Part shown: piece after piece, positions 7,160-18,000 of the stretch | How positions within the stretch are numbered: the first letter of the stretch is position 1 | Layout of the letters: every line of letters begins with the position of its first letter | NCBI GenBank assembly: GCA_036245525.1 | Contig: BTPG01000004.1 | Span: 227,917,376 to 227,981,375, forward strand | Direction: 5' to 3' | Length of the DNA stretch: 64,000 nucleotides | Source of the DNA: Semisulcospira habei | Taxonomy: Eukaryota; Mollusca; Gastropoda; Semisulcospiridae | The notes under the pieces: generated by a model | The model's input: the letters and a program-made list of their open reading frames with translations, nothing else | What the model was told of the DNA's origin: nothing | Databases searched by the model: none | Made by a program: the position numbers and the translations under genes

Positions 7160-10021
7160 ATGGCTGACGCGAGCACCGAGACGGTTCTAGCGACCGACAA
7201 AAACATTGAATGTCGGCCTTCATGCTCCAAAACCTTCAATCTCAAGGATCTCGTAGGTGAGTAAAGACATTTTCAATTCTCCTTTGAGTTATTTTATGTT
7301 AACAAAGGGCGTTGTTTTTGCATAGATGTTTCACTTGCTTCTGCCAGTGTAGGCCTACGTGTAAGCCTATGTATGGCGGTACGTGTACAAGAGGGTGACT
7401 GCGATCGCCAACAAATCTATTTATTTCTATCCACTGTATGCAAGTCTGCTTTAAATATATCTTTCAGTTATATGTTACTTTATTTGTTTACTGTATTTTA
7501 TATTGTTGTTGTGCGAACAATTGTGATGGAAAATGAGAAAAATAAAAGTCACGTGACCTGTATACAAGATTTGCGTCGTCTGCTTGTTTATCATCACTGC
7601 ATGACTTGAGTGTTTGTGTTTCCTTAGAAGTGTGTATGTTTCAGCTCAAAAGAAATGATAGGAATGAGAAAACTTTCTAATTATAATTATCTAGCAATAA
7701 TGAACTATTCTTTCACTGTGCTCTAAATAATCATAAAAATAAGGGGGTCGGATGTAGATTTTACGTAAATAAACAGAAGTTGACGGGGAGAATTTGTACA
7801 AATTCTATCAATGGTTTCAGGTGATGACACCTACATTGCCTTGAGCAAGACCTTCCTGCCTAAAGGAAAAGGAAGACCACCAGACGCACCCAGTGTGCCC
7901 CTGACCAACAAGAATCTATTGCAATTAGAGCTGCTTAAACTTGAAGGAAGCAGAACAAACAAAGATGTAAGTGCTTTGATGTTTTGAACTAGAGGTTTAT
8001 TCCTATTTTCGAACTGTGTTCAGGTATGCGACCACCAGTAAATACCTCATATCAGACCCTCCAAAACTTGTACGACAAGAAAAAGTTGAACTGTTTTAAG
8101 ATAAAAAGTGTTGAGATAAATCTATCTATCTATCTATATCCCGTAGTCTAGCCGACCGTTGGGGCACCACTGATGACTTGACAACCAGCTCCCTCCATTC
8201 CTCTCTGTTCTCTGCCATTCTCAGCGTATCGCCCAGCTTCAGTCCTGTCCACTCTGAGATATTGTTCTCCCATCTTTTCCTCTGTCTTCCTCTCCTTCGT
8301 CCTCCTTGCACAGTGCCTTGCAGGATTGTTTTGGCAAGCCCTGCCGCCCGAACGCGTGACATGCCCATACCACTTCAGTTTGCGTTTTCTCACAATGGCT
8401 AATAAGTCTTCATAGGGCCCGATTGCTTGCCCGATTCTGCTTCCCACTTCCTCGTTTGTGATGTGATCTCTGTATGAAATGCCAAGCAGCCTTTGAAAAC
8501 ATCTCATTTCAGTGGCTTGTATCCTCCTTTCAAGGTCTGCTGTGAGGGTCCATGACTCGCAGGCATACAAGAACACTGAGATGACTAAGGAGCGCATATG
8601 GTCTTCAATCTTGTCAGTGCTGTTGTTGTCTGCGCAATCCTGGACAGTATTTTTGGTTTTGATCCCTCATCGTTGAGTCAGTTTTTTTCTGTTTGTTTTT
8701 TTCCAGGTGGCCAAATGGTTTACACGACTCTTTCCTGCTGTAAGCTATCCTGCTTCCCGGCTTGGAGGGGCCCTGTCTCGTCTTCAGGAGAAAATGCGGA
8801 AGCTGTTCAAGGAAGGAGCAGACTGTCACAGTTTCTTGGAGAATGAAGTGGACTTTGATTTTGTCTCTTTTTCACTCTCAAAACTTGGATTAAAAAGGGG
8901 AGAACTTTTAAATGAGCAGAAAGAAATTGAATCAGCAAGTGAACCAATCACACATGAAGTTATTGTAGACTTAGAAACGTTCCGCATGAAAGAAAGCCTA
9001 AAAGACATATTTACTGTCCGGTGGGTCAAACGACTTACAAACTCTCAAGATTCTGACAAGGCACTGAATACTGGCATCCAAAAAATGATGAAGCTTATAA
9101 GAGGTTGGCGAAAAACAAAACCAAAGGCGGTGTGCACAATGAAATGTTGGAAGCTTTCCTGGGGACCCCATTTCAGGTCCATCCTCCTGCTAGACCACAA
9201 CCATCACCATCACCCCTTGATGAAGCCAAGAAACAGTTGCTGAAGAAGGAGAAAGAAATGACGACGCTGCAGCAGTTGGTGACAGCAAAGGAAGAAGAGG
9301 CAGCAGTTTTGAACAATTGTTTGAGTGATTTGAGAAAAGATATAAAGACTCTTCAAGCTGCAGCACGGAAAAGTGACAAGCAACGTGAGACATTAGGAAA
9401 TCTGTGGCAACAAATTCACCGACAGCGGCAAACCATCCGCCAGCTCCAGCCGCGAAATGTTCAACGCCTTCGAGAGAAAGTGAGAGTGTTGAGAATGCGA
9501 CTAAGGGCCACAAGACAAACTAAAAGAGACCTTGTTGAAACATGAGCCGCCCTCACAGATCAAAAGGCTCAGTTAAAACTGATAAGAGAGAATGCTCTTC
9601 GCAAGTCAAGGCGACAAAGGAGAAAAATAAAAGAACAAAATGAAGAGATTGCCGTTCTCCGTGTAGAAAATGCAGCTGCGGATGGGGGTTATGTGAAAAG
9701 AGGCCCCGCCTTGATGAGGGCGAGCCAGAGCCCTTCAGCTTTGAAAGGCAGGGACAGTGGGTGGCTGTCTTTTATGACCACTCTTTCTACATTGGTCAGG
9801 TCATCCACATCATGAATAAAGATAAGGCCATGGTCAAGTACATGGAGCAAAGCAGCACCACAGGTTTTTTCAGGTGGCCAAGGATTGAAGATGTGGCAGA
9901 AACAGACTCTGTCTATGTGTTTAACTGGGATATGGATGTGGTTCCCCGCAGCAATGCCATGAGGGAATGGCAGGTGTATGATCTAGATGACATTGTGCGC
10001 ATGTACGAATCACTAAAATAA
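7160..10021 (+). pseudogene. Broken three-exon gene of unknown function within the viral element
   Basis: Exon 1 (7160-7256) has an ATG and ends at a gtgagt donor. Exon 2 (7821-7966) lies between ttttcag-like and gtaagt sites. Exon 3 starts at 8707 after ttccag and runs to a TAA at 10019-10021. Exon phases agree (1, then 0). Exon 3 has a one-base loss in an A run near 9085, a TGA at 9543-9545 and another frameshift near 9710. The middle part (about 9210-9660) is a strong coiled coil rich in K, E, Q and R. The C-terminal 90 residues form a compact domain starting QWVAVFYDHSFYIGQV and containing FRWPRIEDVAE. I have seen such C-terminal domains in unnamed invertebrate proteins but know no function. 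A LINE fragment sits in intron 2. It may be cargo of the viral element, part of another transposon, or a host gene. Confidence 0.6.
8110..8600 (-). mobile_element. 5'-truncated RTE-type LINE fragment
   Basis: The minus strand encodes the C-terminal region of an RTE-like reverse transcriptase protein (LYACESWTL, RKLKWYGHVTR). A frame change follows, then TILQGTVQGGRRRGRQRKRW. It ends in a short (TATC)n simple-sequence tail at 8115-8138, typical of RTE-like insertions. It lies in intron 2 of the spliced gene. Confidence 0.8.
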
Positions 10022-10560
10022 ACAACTAGTATGCAAAAAAAGGTATACATGAAAAAGTGACTTTTTTTTTCAAGCTACTTTTGACATTTATTTTGGGTTT
10101 ACATTCAAGATCTTTCAATTCTGAACATTCTGATATAAAATTCAAATTTGTCAGGCAAATAGAAGCCAAGTTGTAGTCATTTTAAGGTTTCGGCTTTTTT
10201 CGGGAGTAAAATTTGATAATTTCTTTAAATTTGAACTACCAGAACAGCCTGATGTTAAATCTGAAAGACTTGAAAAAAATTGGCCTTAAAGTATGCAATC
10301 AGGAGAAGTCACCTGCCAAAAATCAGCATTGTATTAGCTTTTATGGCTTCACATTGATGCTCCAAAGTTGACATTTCGTTAAGTTTGCAAAAAGTAACGA
10401 AAAAAACGCCTAAAATTTGATTATTTAAACTCGCATATCTTTTCAACTACTTGTCCTACTTAAAAGGTATGTATACCACTGTGTTCAGAATAAAAATGTC
10501 TATCTAAATACATTACTCTGTGAAACCAATTCTAAAAAATCGAAAATCACTTTTGAGTAC
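10022..10560. other. AT-rich stretch without a supported gene
   Basis: Nothing recognisable is present. The frame that becomes the DNA polymerase fragment is open from about 10420, but its sequence only resembles polymerase from about 10565 on. A junction probably lies just before that point. Confidence 0.4.
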
Positions 10561-11025
10561 CTAGACAGACTATTACCTGACTACCCTAAGGATCATCCAC
10601 TGTTTAGCACACAGAATAAGAAAGTGCCTGGGAAGTTTAAAGATGAACTAAATGGTGTGCCAATAGTTGAGTATGTTGGTCTGAGATCAAAAATGTATTC
10701 TATACTGCACCAAAAGGGTAGTCAGTCAAAAGCCAAAGGAATTTTAAAAAAAACAGCGATAAAAAATAAAGACATTCGTCATGAACATTACAAGCAAGTG
10801 TTAGATGGGGCATTAATGCCTGATTATCCAAACAAGTCACTGAGATCAAACAAACATAATCTTGAAATAATCCAAACACATAAGAAGTCACTTGCAGTTG
10901 GAGACACAAAATGTGTTTTTCACACTAAGGAAAAGGCTTATGCACCTGGACATTACAGGCTCAAGTTATCTGAAGACATAGCCGATGAACTGGTTGATGA
11001 ATTAATTGACGACTTAAGTTACTGA
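10561..11025 (+). pseudogene. Family B DNA polymerase, C-terminal fragment (Polinton type)
   Basis: The frame reads DYPKDHPLFS, then NKKVPGKFKDELNG, then VEYVGLRSKMYS, ending in a Lys-rich tail and a TGA at 11023-11025. The last block is characteristic of the C-terminal thumb region of protein-primed family B polymerases of Polintons and related viruses. The exonuclease and palm domains are absent, so this is only about the last 155 residues. The gene is tail-to-tail with the integrase and overlaps it by 65 bp. It shows no internal stop, but without its catalytic part it cannot be functional. Confidence 0.7.
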
Positions 11026-11679
11026 AATGAGTAACGGTGTCTGGGGGAATAATCTGTAATTCTTCTCTGACAAATGCCCTCTGTGGTGCAGGGTCGTACA
11101 GGTAATATATTGTTGCGTCAGCACCAGGAATTATTTTTTTTATATTGTGTACAGACGTTGACCAGATGGGGTCTGTTGCCCTGCGTCTGTCGTCGTTCTC
11201 AGCCTCCCCTGGTTGATATAAATATCTCACCTGTTTAGTAAATAAACTTGTGTCTGGTGCTGGGGTTGGTCCTGTTTTTGGCTCTGTAATTGTTTTCAAT
11301 TTAATAGCATCAGCAGGTTTTGGGTGTCCTTCATTGTTCATTGCTTTTATCACATGTGGTAATCTCTTTACCCACTCTGTGTTACGCGTGTCATGCATGA
11401 GTTCCTTTGAATACTGGTAACTGAAAAGTCTCTCTGATAACTGTTTGTTAAAGTTCTCTACAATTGCCTTTTATCTGTGCACACCTGGAATGCCTCGTCT
11501 GACTATTACGCCATGCTTCGCAAATAACTGATTAACTGCACCTTTGAATTCTGATCCGTCATCAACTTGAACAAGTCTGGGGTATCTTAAAGGGCCTCGA
11601 CTATATATTTTTGTTAATGCTGTAGCAACTGTGGTAGCTGTTTTGTCAGATATGGGTTCAGCGTCTTTATACCTTGAAA
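10961..11679 (-). pseudogene. Retroviral-type integrase (rve) of a Polinton-like element, broken
   Basis: The minus strand encodes a DDE integrase from within the catalytic core to its C-terminus. VQVDDGSEF holds the second catalytic Asp (codon 11561-11563) and AIVENFN holds the catalytic Glu (11456-11458). They are 34 codons apart, close to the classical D-35-E spacing. An in-frame TAA at 11471-11473 lies between them. The C-terminal part (VRYLYQPGE, DPIWSTSVHNIKKI, AFVREELQII) resembles the SH3/chromo-like tail of Polinton integrases. The N-terminus is replaced by a LINE at about 11680. Such integrases insert the element into host DNA. This copy is dead. Confidence 0.8.
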
Positions 11680-12308
11680 GAAGAACCAGTCTTGCTTGCT
11701 GGCACCCCGTTGGAGGAGGTGGAGTCCTTCACCTATCTTGGGAGTATTATAGACAAAAAGGCAGCACTGATGCAGATGTCAGAGCACGAATCGGTAAAGC
11801 CAGAGCAGCCTTTCTCCAGTTGAAAAAAGTGTGGAGTTCCAGAGAGCTGTCACAACACACAACACACCAAAGTCCGGATTTTCAACTCCAATGTAAAAGC
11901 AGTTCTCCTATATGGAGCAGAGACTTGGAGATTGACAAAAACCACAGTCAACAGAGTACAGACCTTCATGAACAGTTGTCTTAGAAGTTTTTTGAAAATC
12001 CACTGGCCAGAAAAGATCAGCAACATCAGACTCTGGGAGAGAACAGAGCAGATAACAGCAGAGAATGAAATTGGGCGAAGAAGATGGGGATGGATCGGTC
12101 ACAGTCTGAGAAAGCCAGCTTCCAGTATCACTAGGCAGGCATTGTCATGGAACCCCAGGGAAAGAGGAAAACAGGTAGGCCGAGAAACTCCTGGCAAGAG
12201 ACTGGGAACCACCTGGAGTAGAATCGAAGGAGAAGCACAGGACAGGAGTTGCTGGAGGTCTTTTGTCCACAGCCTATACCCGGGTAGGGGTGACAGGTGT
12301 AAGTAAGT
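11680..12308 (+). mobile_element. 3' fragment of the AAGT-tailed RTE-like LINE
   Basis: This closely matches the 3' part of the element at 29258-29910, from EEPVLLAGTP to the final codons, with small indels (an extra acaac near 11860 and a loss near 12190). It ends in a short GTAAGTAAGT tail. It truncates the viral integrase. I could not find a target duplication. Confidence 0.85.
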
Positions 12309-13984
12309 TAGGTATTTCAGTCATTTTGTCTTCATGAGGATAGAACATACATTTATAAAGCAATATTGTCATACTTGGACTTGTTTTGTCAGGAATTGAA
12401 GTGGCTTTCAGAATTAACTTCTTTTAGTGACTGTTATACAGTAATTGAAAAAAAAAAATTCTTCTTTGAGACTAGTGAATGTTTAATATTTTGCAGTAAA
12501 ATAAAAATAAAATTTAGACATTGAACCCTCCTTCATTGTTTACAGTGTAATTATTTTTAGTTGTGAGTGTGCCTGTTTGAAAGAGAATTCAATTTGCTTT
12601 CAACTGATATATAATATGTCCATAATATGTTAACACATGCACTAGTTCTGTGTATTTTTAACCATTTACCTGTTGCGCAGTCAAAAATGCATAAAATTTG
12701 CACAAACGTTTAAGAGTTAAAATACTGCCCAAGCTGCCTCTGAACTGCAAACAAAAGAAGATCTTATTAAAGAAACCTTAACAATTAGATATGCTCAATT
12801 AGGAAATAAATATACTTCAATCCCGTCATTTCATACCAAACTGCCTCCACTAATTAAAACCCTTCCCTTTAACTAACTGATCTAACTGTTTGTCTGTCCA
12901 GCGATGAGCGAGTCCCCTTGGTTTGTATACTTCCCTTTATTGATCCAGTCATCCACTATACTGACAGCTGGCTGGCGGGTCAAGTTTTCTCGCCTCACAT
13001 GTCTGTGCGGCAACGATTTCACCCGGGAGTATGCAATTCTCACAATGTCTGATAATTGATATGCTCGCATTTTGAGACCGAATGCATTGTGGTTAGGACC
13101 ATCTATCCCGAAGCCAGAAGTTATTTCAGCTACTCATCAAATTTGATCCCGTAATGCTATACATATTTTCTGCAGCAGCCGTTTGGAGCGGGCGGTTGGC
13201 GGCGTTGATCTAGGTCAGCGCTCCCTGCCGCCCGCTCCACGTCGGCCATTTTTGATGCCTCTGATCAATACAGCTTGCGCTTTCACCTAGCTTATCCCTT
13301 TCCATTCCCCATAAAAGATTTAAGACCCAGACAATTGTTGCAGTGCTTCAGAGTTTCGGGTTCTGTCACAAAATGGTGCTGCAAAAAAGTCGTTCCAATT
13401 TAGATCGTCGATGCCATTATAAATTTTAAAAACTTGGATTAAGTCTCCACGTATTTTTACGTCCACGTAAGGAGTGTAATCCGAAGTATTTGAGTCTGCA
13501 GATAAGTCATATTCTACATTCTTTGACCAGCTTTGTATGTGGTCGATATTTTTTCACCGTACGAGGCGATACTCACAAACGAGGGCGTAGATACTTCAGC
13601 GTTCGGTTTTGGGAGCATACGCGACCCTTGTGCAAGAGCTGTGTGCGAATGTAGACGATCGTCTTGTATTATTCAATACCTGGGTATTTCTCTCTGGGCT
13701 GGCGATATGGAGAACGAAGGTCACCCGCAGTTATTATTGTGGGATTGTGTCCCTTGACAACTTCCGGCAGCGTGATTTTCTTCTTTCGTTCTTCATATTC
13801 ACAGCGTCTCAAATCGAGCACTTACCATGGAATACTGCCCGGAGATCGCTGTGTTGCACGGAGCATTTGCTCTTGTTACTTCTGAGGTATGAGCATTTTA
13901 GACGACAACTGTAAATGTACCAAAAGTACCAAAATGAAGTGTTCACCAGTCAGGATGCAATATCCCACCTCCGCTGTTCGAATA
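12309..13984. other. Intergenic or intronic stretch with repeat fragments only
   Basis: The sequence is AT-rich with no supported gene. Positions 12889-12940 match one end of the GTATACAAACC MITE at 61777-61966. Positions 13645-13705 match its interior (GATCGTCTTGT, TGGGTATTTCTCT). The 13170-13250 part is GC-rich and nearly palindromic around GGCCGACGTGGAGCGGG. Earlier exons of gene A could lie here, but I cannot support any. Confidence 0.4.
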
Positions 13985-14105
13985 GAGAAGGCATACGCAC
14001 ATGCACAGTAGTAAACCCTGTGGCTACGGTAGCGCTTTTTTGTCGCGATGATTCCTGCAAGAATCATCGCCACAGAAACCGCTACCGACAGTCAAAGGGT
14101 TAATG
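13985..14105. mobile_element. Foldback MITE (TTAA type, family 3)
   Basis: Arms around GATGATTCCTGCAAGAATCATC extend outward as GGTAGCG/CGCTACC and end at GGGTTAA. Related copies lie at 20890-21010 and 34690-34795. TTAACCC ends point to a piggyBac-type origin. Confidence 0.6.
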
Positions 14106-14390
14106 TCGGGGTGGAAGTTTGCACATCAAGTAGCGGTTAGTAATAGTAGGAGAAGGCTTTCAAAGCCACATGCAGATTTCGGCCTTATGGGGTGTCTTGA
14201 GCATTTGAGAAGCTTATGTGTATGCCTGGGACACGCCGGGCAGAATTACTTACGTAGATATACCTACATTATAGAATGCTGGTCAGTGTGTGCTTTGTGT
14301 TACTGGCTTATTCCAGTTTAGAATGGCACCCAAGTGATTAGAGACTATTGCATCAATGCATGCTTTGTGTGTTTGTTCTTTCTGTTATAG

Positions 14391-15064
14391 TCCAGACACC
14401 AGTCTGCAAGTGATCTCGCACAACACCAGAAAGGACACATAACTTCTCCATCGTATCTTGTCATCAAAGACGCCGTCCAAGAAATCACATCAGGTCTGGA
14501 GTCAGTGCGGGCTCTGTCTGCCCAGAAGATTTGGAGAAGACGACTCTTCCAGATTTTTATCCATAAAACATTTGAGTCATCAGACTTGCACGTGTCACAC
14601 GATCTCAGGATATCATCTGACTCCGAGTCTGATGTCCGCTTGAAGTTATGTGACATTTCAAAGTCAGACGATGCGAAGGCCATGGAGATGTTAGAGTGTG
14701 CACGGATTCACTTGCAAACTTCAGACGATGCGGAGGCTGTGGAGATGTTAGAGTCTGCACAGATTCACGTGCAAACTTCAGACGATGCGAAGGCCGTGGA
14801 GATGTTAGAGTGTGCACGGATCCTGCAACTCAGACGATGCGAAGGCCGTGGAGATGTTAGAGTCTGCACAGATTCACGTGCAAACTTCAGACGATGCGAA
14901 GGCCATGGAGATGTTAGAGTCTGCACAAATTCACTTGCAAACATCAGTTCAGAAACTGTCAAAAGAGAACAAATTTAAATCTGTGCTGTCCGCTGCCACA
15001 GCTGCACCCATTCTTTCTCTTCGATCTCATGAAGGACATGGACTGGGGCGAATATTTTGGAGAG
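14391..15064 (+). CDS. Gene A exon with coding minisatellite
   Basis: It follows a ttgttatag acceptor and ends at gtacgt. The frame is open from the first base and includes about five copies of a 19-residue repeat (SDDAKAVEMLESAQIHVQT). A 5-base loss near 14824 shifts the frame. Both halves are otherwise open and the second half continues smoothly to the donor. It ends with one base carried over. Confidence 0.55.
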
Positions 15065-18000
15065 GTACGTTGCATGATTGTTTTATTTTACTCGTTCAGC
15101 CTTGACACATGGTTGTGTAATATAGTAAGAGGATTGTACACAATAATTATCTAGTGTAGCGCTGGATTAATGTGATCAGCACCTGAAGGTCACATTTCCC
15201 AAATTTTGGAGATGTCAGCTAATGACTGTGAAGTACAGGTCTTTTGCAGTAAATGGATCAACAATGATAATTCAAGGGTAGTGCCAGATTAACTGGGCAC
15301 CTGATGATGCCAACATTTTCAAATTTTGGAGATGTCATGCAGCATTTGCAGGAGATGGATCGACCATGATCATTTAAGGGTAGTGCCATATTAGCTTGCC
15401 GCCTGATGGCGCCAAGCTAATCTGTCACTATCCTTGAATGATCATGGTCGATCCATCTCCTGCTGTGTAGTGCTTTAGGACTAAATGGGTTAATACAGTA
15501 CTACCCGTGAACTATCTTGTAATGTGTCTGCTGATGCTGATATACAACTGTATACTGTATGCCAGCGGTCATACATTGGGGAGTTATTTCACAAATTAAG
15601 TGAGGGGAGTGCATTACGCCTGCATACAGGCATAGATTCTCCTGGTCTCCAGCACCTGCAGGGCCTCATGAGAATGATCAACCAAAATTTCATCATCATA
15701 CTAAGGAACGCATTTGGGACCTATGATGCTATGACAGTTGTATGTTTATTGTGTGTTTCAGGAATTATCCAAGGCTGAATTGTCGACATCACTGAAGTTT
15801 TCACAGGCTTGTCTGGACTACATCTCATCTGAACCAACGACTGCACACGATGTCGACCTGATCGGTGTAACTTTGAACTTTCTTGTTTCATGCTGCTTCA
15901 GCGAAATAATGCAAGGGGACACGACTAATGGGCAGTCATTAAGACAAATGCCTGAAACATCAGAGGGAAGAGATTTACTGTGGAGGCATTTTCAACTGGC
16001 ACCTGACTGGGAGTGCAGACATTTTGATGAAGAAAGTGCATCTTTGTTGACAGAAATTCTGATCAAGTTGTTAGAGTTTGCAAGACAGAGAATGGTGAGT
16101 GTGTCAGTGCTTGAAGCACTGGAAAAGAACCAAGTTTTGGACAAAGGCTTGATGAATTTTGTGCGGAACATCCTTCCTTGCGTATTTGTGCTGGGCATTG
16201 TGTCGTGTTCAACTTCTTCTTTTTCACATCTGGCTAAAACTTTATCCAAACTGTTTGTAGAGGATGTGGATGATGATGGAAATTCACGAGAGAAAGGAAT
16301 GAAACAAAGTGACTCAGAAATTTCCTTGAATGGTGCTCCTGCAGTGGCAGTAACCGCTCAACTGGCTGGTTTTGAGCAGTGTCTTTTTCAGGCTCTGCGT
16401 GACCTTTCATGCCAGAGTGCTTGCTTGGCTGCTATCTCCACCATCCTAAATCCCAAGCGATCACAAGCCGAAACAGAGTCATGGATTGACACAACAGAAA
16501 CACTTCCGCCATTGGGGTCTATGTTAGATTTAGAATTCCAGATGATGGGTGCAAAGCCACCCTTAAAGATGGTGTATCTCTTGAGAGAATTTCACAGGCT
16601 GATACATGACTCTGCCAAAGTGGAAGGAAGTCTGCCAATGTTTGCAGAAGAGGTAGAGGGTGAGATGGATTCAGTGTTGACTGAGATAGAGCGACGAGAA
16701 GAGGAGGAAGAGAAGCGACGACAAAACCCCAGCCTGCCGGAAGTGATGGACCGAGTGCAGAAGAGGCTTCCTCGCTGGAAACGTGAGTCTGCACATTACG
16801 TTTTTGGGTCCTACTCTTTCGAAGAGACATAGATTTTCATGAGCCCCTGCAACCACGGGGGCTCATGACAGTCTGTGCCTCTTGCTGGACAATCAGTTTT
16901 TATTCCTTGACAATGACAGTCTCTCATTCCTTGACAATGACAGTCTCTCATTCCTTGACAATGACAGTCTCTCATTCCTTGACAATGACAGTCTCTCATT
17001 CTTTGACAATGACAGTCTCTCATTCCTTGACAATGACAGTCTCTCATTCCTTGACAATGACAGTCTCTCATTCCTTGACAATGACAGTCCCTCATTCCTT
17101 GACAATGACAGTCTCTCATTCCTTGACAATGACAGTCTCTCATTCCTTGACAATGACAGTCTCTCATTCCTTGACAATGACAGTCTCTCATTCCTTGACA
17201 ATGACAGTCTCTCATTCCTTGACAATGACAGTCTCTCATTCCTTGACAATGACAGTCTCTCATTCCTTGACAATGACAGTCTCTCATTCAGTTTCTTCCA
17301 TTTGCAAGAGACAGATTCTCAGGAGCCCCGCATGGACTGAGGAGACTCTACGTACAGTGTACTGTCATTTGTCTCTCTTTTGTTACTTATTTTTTTCTGA
17401 GAGCTCGAATGATCTGTGTGTTTACGTGCATGTCGGTTTTCAGGGTGCCTGGACTACGGTCTTGCCAAGAGGGACCTGCACGGCTGGTGGTTTTCTGGGT
17501 AAGAATATAAATTCTCCTAGATGTACTTCAGTCATAAGAGTAAACGCGTGCACGTGTGTGTGTAGCTGACACGCTAATCTTTATATTTGTTTAGTGTTCA
17601 TGATTTTTTTACTTTGTGACAAAGTTGGTGCTCGTGTGCTTACTCCCACATTCCTCAAAGTTTGATTGTTTGTGTTTGTTTACTTTCCAAGCTGTGTTTG
17701 TTGATTGTGGAAACACACTTTAACTAATTACTTTGTGTATTCCCTCCCCCCGCCACCCTCCCCACCCCCCACCCGCAGTTTTCTGGACTTGCTGAGAGGG
17801 AACCACCAAGTCCTACACCGGGAATCAGATGTCGAGCAACTCATGGGCGTGGTGGCAGAGGCTGTACTAAACCTGCCTGACGCAGAGATGGAGAGAAACA
17901 TTACGGACTTGACAGAGGTAACAATAGAACTCCCATTTGACTGTGCTTGCTAAACGTTACCAGTACTAGTTTCTCTTTTTGTCTCTTTTTCCCTTGCATT

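Noticed and set aside
12309..12440. Remaining N-terminal half of the viral integrase beyond the LINE
   Set aside because: Minus-strand translation shows no integrase motif (no HHCC or first catalytic Asp) next to the LINE.
12882..13070. Minus-strand 62-codon frame
   Set aside because: It overlaps a fragment of the GTATACAAACC MITE and has no protein-like features.
13533..13914. Upstream exons of gene A
   Set aside because: The frames overlap MITE-like sequence shared with 61830-61900 and lack convincing splice sites.
16811..17569. Repetitive protein frames on both strands
   Set aside because: They are artefacts of a 24-bp unit that leaves every frame open. They lie in a gene A intron.
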